IMG/VR virus record: IMGVR_UViG_3300005295_000004
Span: 1-51,510 of that record
DNA from: a virus
DNA length: 51,510 bases
Direction: 5' to 3' (one strand)
The notes below the pieces were generated by a model. The model was given only the letters and a program-made list of their open reading frames with translations, ran no database searches and was not told the DNA's origin. Positions 47,483 through 51,510 of this stretch are shown here, one piece after another (position 1 is the stretch's first letter; every line of letters starts with the position of its first letter). The translations under genes and the position numbers were made by a program.

Positions 47483-47553
47483 GTGTGCAGTGTCACCAGT
47501 GTGGGCCGGTGTGGGTGTGAACTACCCCGCCGGTCCGTTTGTTTAAGGGCGGA
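47483..47553 (-). other. spacer between regulator and primase genes
   Basis: A 71-nt gap on the minus strand. It contains CACCCACAC and CCCACACTGG sequences reminiscent of the early leader box, then GGTGA about 10 nt before the primase ATG as a weak Shine-Dalgarno. No palindromic operator is present. Confidence 0.5.
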
Positions 47554-47850
47554 TTACGCGGCGATGTACTTCGCTACTTTCTTCCTTAAAGCGGCACTCA
47601 TGGGCACCCCGATTTTTTCGCGACATGAACGCGCATCTGCAAGTATCTTCAACATTTCATGTTCAACCGCGTGTTTGACAATCGCGGTGCGTACTTCAGG
47701 CATCGTGCCGAAGTGATAAGACACCGTTGATTGCCCAACGCCTGCAGCGTTTGCAATATCAATACGCGAGAACTGAAGCAAGCCCACGTCATTCGCAAGC
47801 TTGACGGCTGCGGTAAGAATGGCTTGGCGTGAATTGTCGTTTGGTTTCAT
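47554..47850 (-). CDS. mini-TetR DNA-binding regulator
   Basis: 98 aa. RQAILTAAVKLANDVGLLQFSRIDIANAAGVGQSTVSYHFGTMPEVRTAIVKHAVEHE is a full TetR_N helix-turn-helix with the recognition helix GQSTVSYHFG. The ~100-residue ligand-binding domain of normal TetR proteins is absent; only a short basic helical tail (ALRKKVAKYIAA) follows. TetR proteins bind palindromes as dimers, and the phage has one palindrome family before most early units and at this operon's own promoter. It is the only clear transcription-factor candidate found. Confidence 0.85.
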   Translation of the reverse strand: MKPNDNSRQAILTAAVKLANDVGLLQFSRIDIANAAGVGQSTVSYHFGTMPEVRTAIVKHAVEHEMLKILADARSCREKIGVPMSAALRKKVAKYIAA

Positions 47851-47862
47851 AGTCTGGTGATC

Positions 47863-48372
47863 CTATAGTGAGCCTACAGCTTTGACAATGGCTGCATTCC
47901 CGCCAAGTGAATTTATTAAAGTGCTCCATGCAAGTTGTGCGTTTTCCTCAAGCGTTCCGCTATAACTCCAGTCTGCGCGCTTGCACTCACGCGATACAAA
48001 CTGACCGATGACACTGCCGACCATGTCAGGCGCGATGCGTACCGGCTTAACGCCGATCAAATCCGCTGACTTCATAACTTCGTTGACCTTTTTACTATCG
48101 TTACCGAGCCCCCAGCGTATCGGCCTGCGGGCGTTCTTTGCACATTCAGGGCAAAGGTCACGTGCGTTTGCGACAATGCCTGCCCCTGAGTTATTGCGCC
48201 ACAAGTAAACACCCCGTTGCGGCGCTTCAAGCCTGATTGCCGATTGTACATATGCTTCAGTCTTACCACTGACGAGGGCGTCAGGCTCAGGGTCAACAAT
48301 ACTACACGCGACGAGTTCTGCAAATGCTTGTTGAGAGATTCCCCAACGTGCGGCCCATTCATGCAAGGTCAT
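47863..48372 (-). CDS. VRR-NUC domain nuclease
   Basis: 169 aa from ATG 48372 (ACGGAG upstream and ATGA overlap). N-terminal HTH-like LHEWAARWGISQQAFAEL, then the VRR-NUC pattern: EAPQRGVYLWRNNSGAG, RWGLGNDSKKVNEVMKSADLIGV, FVSRECKRADW (ExK) and TLEENAQLAWSTLINSLGGNAAIV. E..., D of SADLIG and ECK form the PD-(D/E)XK centre. A four-Cys insert (CPECAKNAR) is present. Such nucleases pair with phage SF2 helicases, perhaps for recombination or Holliday-junction processing. Confidence 0.88.
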   Translation of the reverse strand: MTLHEWAARWGISQQAFAELVACSIVDPEPDALVSGKTEAYVQSAIRLEAPQRGVYLWRNNSGAGIVANARDLCPECAKNARRPIRWGLGNDSKKVNEVMKSADLIGVKPVRIAPDMVGSVIGQFVSRECKRADWSYSGTLEENAQLAWSTLINSLGGNAAIVKAVGSL

Positions 48373-48593
48373 AGCGTAGTAACTCCGTTGATCGTGTCGG
48401 TTTTGCGGTGCACCCAATCGTGATTTATGGGTGCGTGAGATGGCGCATAAACGTGTTGTACAGCGCATCGAGCGCTGCACTTTGCGCATTGCTTGTAATC
48501 AATCGTTGCAACATGCGTGATCACAACCCAGCGATGAAACCAACAAGGATGTTGTGGGACGCTCAGGGAAATGATTTGATGTGTAACGATCAT
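48369..48593 (-). CDS. small Cys/His-rich protein
   Basis: 74 aa (MIVTHQIISLSVPQHPCWFHRWVVITHVATIDYKQCAKCSARCAVQHVYAPSHAPINHDWVHRK...). CAKCSARC plus several His residues suggest a zinc finger. The start overlaps the MazG-like stop and its stop overlaps the VRR-NUC start, both as ATGA, so it is a genuine member of the operon. No family recognised. Confidence 0.75.
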   Translation of the reverse strand: MIVTHQIISLSVPQHPCWFHRWVVITHVATIDYKQCAKCSARCAVQHVYAPSHAPINHDWVHRKTDTINGVTTL

Positions 48594-49021
48594 TCAGGGC
48601 AACCCCACTCAACAGGATGCGAGCGCCCGCATGATTCGCAGTCGTTACGTGTGGGTGATAGGTTCGCGGTGCCGTCGTGCACTTTCTCTGCATGCTTGCG
48701 TTGCCAATACTCTTTAGGCAACGACGCGACGCGCTCCCATTCGCGGTTTATCTCGTGTGCAAAATCATGGCCGACAGCTTCAGAGAAACCTAGTAATGTA
48801 ATCCCGCAACCGCCAATCTCTTGGCCGATGTCTTTGCTAACCGGGCGCGAATAAGTGCGGCGCGCGATCTTGTCCACAGTTTCAAGCTTGACGCCGGCAG
48901 CCTGTGCAATCTCGATTGCTTCTTCAAGTAATCGTGCGGCGCGTTCGTCAATGTTGGTTGCCACAAGGCCGAAGCGATCAACGGCCCATTCTAAAACTTG
49001 CTCTTGATCAACAATATTCAT
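48590..49021 (-). CDS. MazG-like NTP pyrophosphohydrolase
   Basis: 143 aa. ERAARLLEEAIEIAQAAGV (EExxE-like helix), SKDIGQEIGGCGITLLGFSEAVGHDFAHEINREWERVASLP (ExxD-type helix) and EYWQRKHAEK are typical of phage MazG-like all-alpha nucleotide hydrolases, which clean or reshape the dNTP/NTP or ppGpp pool. The extra C-terminus CESCGRSHPVEWGCPE may bind zinc. ATGA overlaps on both sides. Confidence 0.82.
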   Translation of the reverse strand: MNIVDQEQVLEWAVDRFGLVATNIDERAARLLEEAIEIAQAAGVKLETVDKIARRTYSRPVSKDIGQEIGGCGITLLGFSEAVGHDFAHEINREWERVASLPKEYWQRKHAEKVHDGTANLSPTRNDCESCGRSHPVEWGCPE

Positions 49022-50730
49022 GCTTGCACCTCTTGCACGTTGTAGCGTTGTAAATCTGCGGCGATACGCGCCTCAAGTTCTGTTGCTGGTGTCAACGGCA
49101 ACGCTTGAGCGCTTAAATAGTCGATGCCGTAACGAATGAAAAATAACTTTTGTGATTCGCGTTCGTTCAAACCTAAATGCTTTTGATAGCCACCCCACAA
49201 CATCATAGTGTGGCGCAGTGTTGTCTGACCTCTGAACCTGTCGTGATGGTGGCGTAGCTGTGCTTTGACGATGTAGCCCGGCATGCCTTGCGGTGCCACA
49301 TATGGTCCCATGATTTTTTCAGTCTCGCCACGCAATGCGCGCAACACATCAGGATCAAGCTCTATCAAATCGCCTTGCACAAGCTCGGGTGTTGAGCGTC
49401 CCGCCGGCTCCGGTTCGGTGCCGCAGTATCTGCACTTCACTAGATATGCTTCGTATGGTTGTTTGCAGTTCAAGCAAGTGCGCAGTGGGATTGCATCAGA
49501 TTTGCGCGAATTACGCTCCCCGCTTAACAGGCTGTATTCTTGGCGTGAATCAAACAAACCGCGAAACTTCGCATGCCAAATGATGTTTCCCACGTGGTCG
49601 ATAATGATCGCCTTCGGCTTGTTTGAATTCGCTATGAGTGCGAGCCGTTCAACGTCACTGTATTGCGGCCAGTAACGCGCGTATTGATCGTCAACCATTA
49701 CACGCAACGCACGACCGACTTGCTGACACAATAACTGCCAAGATGCAGTGCGGCGGACAAGGCTGACAACTTCGATTGCGGGAACGTCAACACCTTCGCC
49801 CAAGCAATCAACCGACACAAGTTGCAGTATCTGACGTGCTTTAAATTTGCGCATCAGTTGGCCGCGTATGGTTATCGGTGTTTCATCGGTGATGACTTCA
49901 GCCGGCACACCTGCAGCAACATAGGCGTTGCGCAGTTTCACCGCTTCCTCTTTATCAACTGCGAATGTTACACCCAGCTTGCCGGCGGCATACTGCAAGT
50001 AAGTTTTAACCACATCGCCAACGATATGGTTATCTGCATGCGTTGCGGCGCGCAGCTTGGGCATGTTGTATTCGCCCGAGGGTCCGATAGGCACGTCAGC
50101 GAGTGCAATATCACTACCAACACATACAAGCCGGTAATCAGTTAGAAACCCACGGTTGATAAGCTGCCGACCATAAGGGCCAACTACAAGACGATCTACA
50201 AACCCCTCGCCACCTTCACGCCCTAACCCTTTACCATCTGCGCGCAATGCGTGCGCTGTGGGGAACAACCAACGTGCGTTAGGAAACTTGCCAACCTCGC
50301 GGCCCCATTTATTTTCACGAAGGACGTGATGCCCCTCGTCAATCACACCATATCCGACTTGTGAAAACCAACGGTCGTTTGTGTCATAGTTGCGCAGTGT
50401 GTCCACGCCGGCCACACGTGTGCGGGCTCGTGAGTTGTACGTAGAGTGACCTTGCAAGTCATGCTCAAGCGCAATGATTTGTTGCACAACTGCTTTAGGC
50501 GCAATGATGGAGTGCGGCACGCGTTCACGATTCAATGATAGGGCCGCTTGACTTACCAGCTCTTGCCGGTGCGCAATCACGATTGAAGGGCAGTCAAATT
50601 TCGTGAGCGTATCACAGAACAACACAGTCTTGCCGCCGCCCGTAGGCATAACCGGCATAACAACTATTGCCCCCTCTTGGTAGGCTTGAAAGGTTGTGTT
50701 TTGTACTGTGCTTTGGAAGTCGTAGAGCAT
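49018..50730 (-). CDS. SF2 (DEAD/DEAH-like) helicase with zinc ribbon
   Basis: 570 aa. Motif I PTGGGKT, Ia IAHRQEL, II IDEGHH, III region FPTAHALRADGKGLG, IV-V region LVSVDCLGEGVDVPAI, VI QQVGRALR. Residues ~410-440 have CLNCKQPYEAYLVKCRYCG, a zinc ribbon. It resembles RecG/Rad25-like phage helicases used for replication restart, recombination or late transcription. First gene of the regulator operon, transcribed from the double-operator divergent promoter. Confidence 0.9.
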   Translation of the reverse strand: MLYDFQSTVQNTTFQAYQEGAIVVMPVMPTGGGKTVLFCDTLTKFDCPSIVIAHRQELVSQAALSLNRERVPHSIIAPKAVVQQIIALEHDLQGHSTYNSRARTRVAGVDTLRNYDTNDRWFSQVGYGVIDEGHHVLRENKWGREVGKFPNARWLFPTAHALRADGKGLGREGGEGFVDRLVVGPYGRQLINRGFLTDYRLVCVGSDIALADVPIGPSGEYNMPKLRAATHADNHIVGDVVKTYLQYAAGKLGVTFAVDKEEAVKLRNAYVAAGVPAEVITDETPITIRGQLMRKFKARQILQLVSVDCLGEGVDVPAIEVVSLVRRTASWQLLCQQVGRALRVMVDDQYARYWPQYSDVERLALIANSNKPKAIIIDHVGNIIWHAKFRGLFDSRQEYSLLSGERNSRKSDAIPLRTCLNCKQPYEAYLVKCRYCGTEPEPAGRSTPELVQGDLIELDPDVLRALRGETEKIMGPYVAPQGMPGYIVKAQLRHHHDRFRGQTTLRHTMMLWGGYQKHLGLNERESQKLFFIRYGIDYLSAQALPLTPATELEARIAADLQRYNVQEVQA

Positions 50731-50751
50731 CGTGCTACAGTATCCGGCCTG

Positions 50752-50825
50752 ATTATATTTTGCAAACAGTTGACAGGGTCGTCAGTCTAGCTTTATCGTC
50801 CGACTGACGACCCTGTCAGTATCCC
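50752..50825. promoter_or_regulatory. divergent promoter with two palindromic operators
   Basis: Two members of the 16-bp family, 34 bp apart centre to centre: TTGACAGGGTCGTCAG (50770-50785) and CTGACGACCCTGTCAG (50804-50819). On the plus strand TTGACA overlaps the first site, and TATCCC (50820-50825) follows the second just as -10 hexamers follow the early operators. On the minus strand TATAAT (50757-50752) serves the helicase operon. So both replication operons, including the mini-TetR gene, appear to share this control region. Confidence 0.75.
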
Positions 50826-50853
50826 TACACAATTTTACGGAATCACCTACACC

Positions 50854-51510
50854 ATGCAACTAATGTTAAACGTTAAAGAGGAAACCCCGGCAGCGTTGCG
50901 TTTATGCGCTAACTACCTGCTTGAACAAGCCGCCCTTGCTGAACGCGAAGCCGGCACAACCCCTGCAGCGCCTGTTGTACCGATTGCACCTGCAGCACCC
51001 GTCGCCCCTGTTGCCCCATTGGCACCCGCTGCACAGGATGCGAACAGCTCCAGCCCTTTAGTCCCGCCTGCCCCTATTGTGACGGTTCCCGCTTCTTCTA
51101 CAGTGAACCCGACCTTGGCCCCTGCGCCTGCGTCAGCCCCCGCTGCACCTTCCGCACCGATTGCACCTGCAGCACCTGTTGCGGATGAATTCGACGCCTC
51201 GGGCGTTCCGTTCGATGGCCGCATACATCAGAAAACCAAAGGCAAGAAAAAAGACGGCACTTGGAAATTGCAAAAAGGTATTGCTGACGACCTTGTCAGT
51301 GCGGTGATGAAAGAACTAACGCCGCGTATTCAACGCCCAACCCCCGCCGCACCCGTTGCACCTGCAGCCCCAGCGGCACCGACTGCGCACTACATCAACG
51401 GCGTGTTACAGCCTGCAGTGCCTGCCGTTGCCCCGCCGATCTTTGGACAAACGCCGTTGCCTGTGGGTGTTGATCCTGCCCCGGTGTCTCCCACGGCACC
51501 GCAAGCCCCT
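50854..51510 (+). CDS. Ala/Pro-rich phage protein with conserved RIH...DGTW motif (continues at 2-247)
   Basis: 219 codons to the window end, 291 aa when joined to the left end. A helical N-terminus (ETPAALRLCANYLLEQAALAERE) is followed by long Ala/Pro repeats (PAAPVAPVAPLAP type). At residues ~117-142 is a conserved core: SGVPFDGRIHQKTK, then KKKDGTWKLQKG. That core (xxFDxRIHxxxKxxxxDGTWxxxKG) recurs in replication operons of many phages without known activity. First gene under the divergent double-operator promoter. A palindrome copy (51284-51299) lies inside it. Confidence 0.82.
   Translation, partial: MQLMLNVKEETPAALRLCANYLLEQAALAEREAGTTPAAPVVPIAPAAPVAPVAPLAPAAQDANSSSPLVPPAPIVTVPASSTVNPTLAPAPASAPAAPSAPIAPAAPVADEFDASGVPFDGRIHQKTKGKKKDGTWKLQKGIADDLVSAVMKELTPRIQRPTPAAPVAPAAPAAPTAHYINGVLQPAVPAVAPPIFGQTPLPVGVDPAPVSPTAPQAP

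Noticed and set aside
1-51510. CRISPR array, tRNA genes, insertion sequences, integrase or attachment sites
   Set aside because: No regularly spaced repeats with unique spacers, no cloverleaf-compatible sequence in the few short gaps, no transposase or recombinase motifs. The dispersed palindromes are operators, not CRISPR repeats.

Overview
The window reads as one complete, circularly closed genome of a tailed, contractile-tailed (myovirus-type) bacteriophage. Its last 28 bases repeat its first 28, and the open frame running off the right end (from 50854) continues in frame at the left end (to 247), so about 51,482 bp are unique. The gene set has a DUF1073-type portal, Mu F-like head protein, DUF2213 protease/scaffold, DUF2184 capsid protein, DUF3383 sheath, DUF3277 tube, baseplate J and a DUF2800/SSB/family A polymerase replication block. 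This resembles phages of Gram-negative hosts such as the Bcep781-like group. The host cannot be named from sequence alone. I saw no integrase, excisionase, partition gene, CI-like repressor, tRNA or CRISPR.

Layout. (1) 50854 through the junction to 6567 (+): replication operon with an Ala/Pro-rich protein, a DUF1643 protein, a DUF2800 nuclease, an HNH-like endonuclease, a T7 gp2.5-type SSB and a family A DNA polymerase. It ends at a strong bidirectional terminator. (2) 34720 down to 6632 (-): late operon running terminase, portal, head, connector, sheath/tube, tape measure, baseplate, fibres and lysis. (3) 34721-35017: divergent, AT-rich control region with short iterated motifs, a candidate origin. 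(4) 35018-44919 (+): about 27 mostly very small early or accessory genes in short units. (5) 50730 down to 44882 (-): SF2 helicase, MazG-like protein, small Cys/His protein, VRR-NUC nuclease, mini-TetR regulator and primase-helicase.

Most notable features. First, the SSB gene ends in a CTT-TGA context like the bacterial prfB +1 frameshift site, and the +1 frame encodes 31 more residues ending in a classical SSB acidic tip (DDEIPF). Second, the DNA polymerase is divided into two polypeptides inside its 3'-5' exonuclease domain, separated by a 65-aa gene, with ATGA overlaps at both joints. Third, the early units and the 50.8-kb divergent promoter carry a 16-bp palindrome (consensus CTGACGACCTCGTCAG), often exactly in the -35/-10 spacer. 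The phage also encodes a truncated TetR-like protein in the operon that starts at the double-palindrome promoter. A phage-wide autoregulated TetR-type regulon is my inference.

The late operon contains a textbook -1 frameshift (GGGTTTT) for tail chaperones G/GT and hairpins placed near capsid and scaffold gene starts that may set protein ratios. Many genes overlap by ATGA, so translational coupling is probably widespread.
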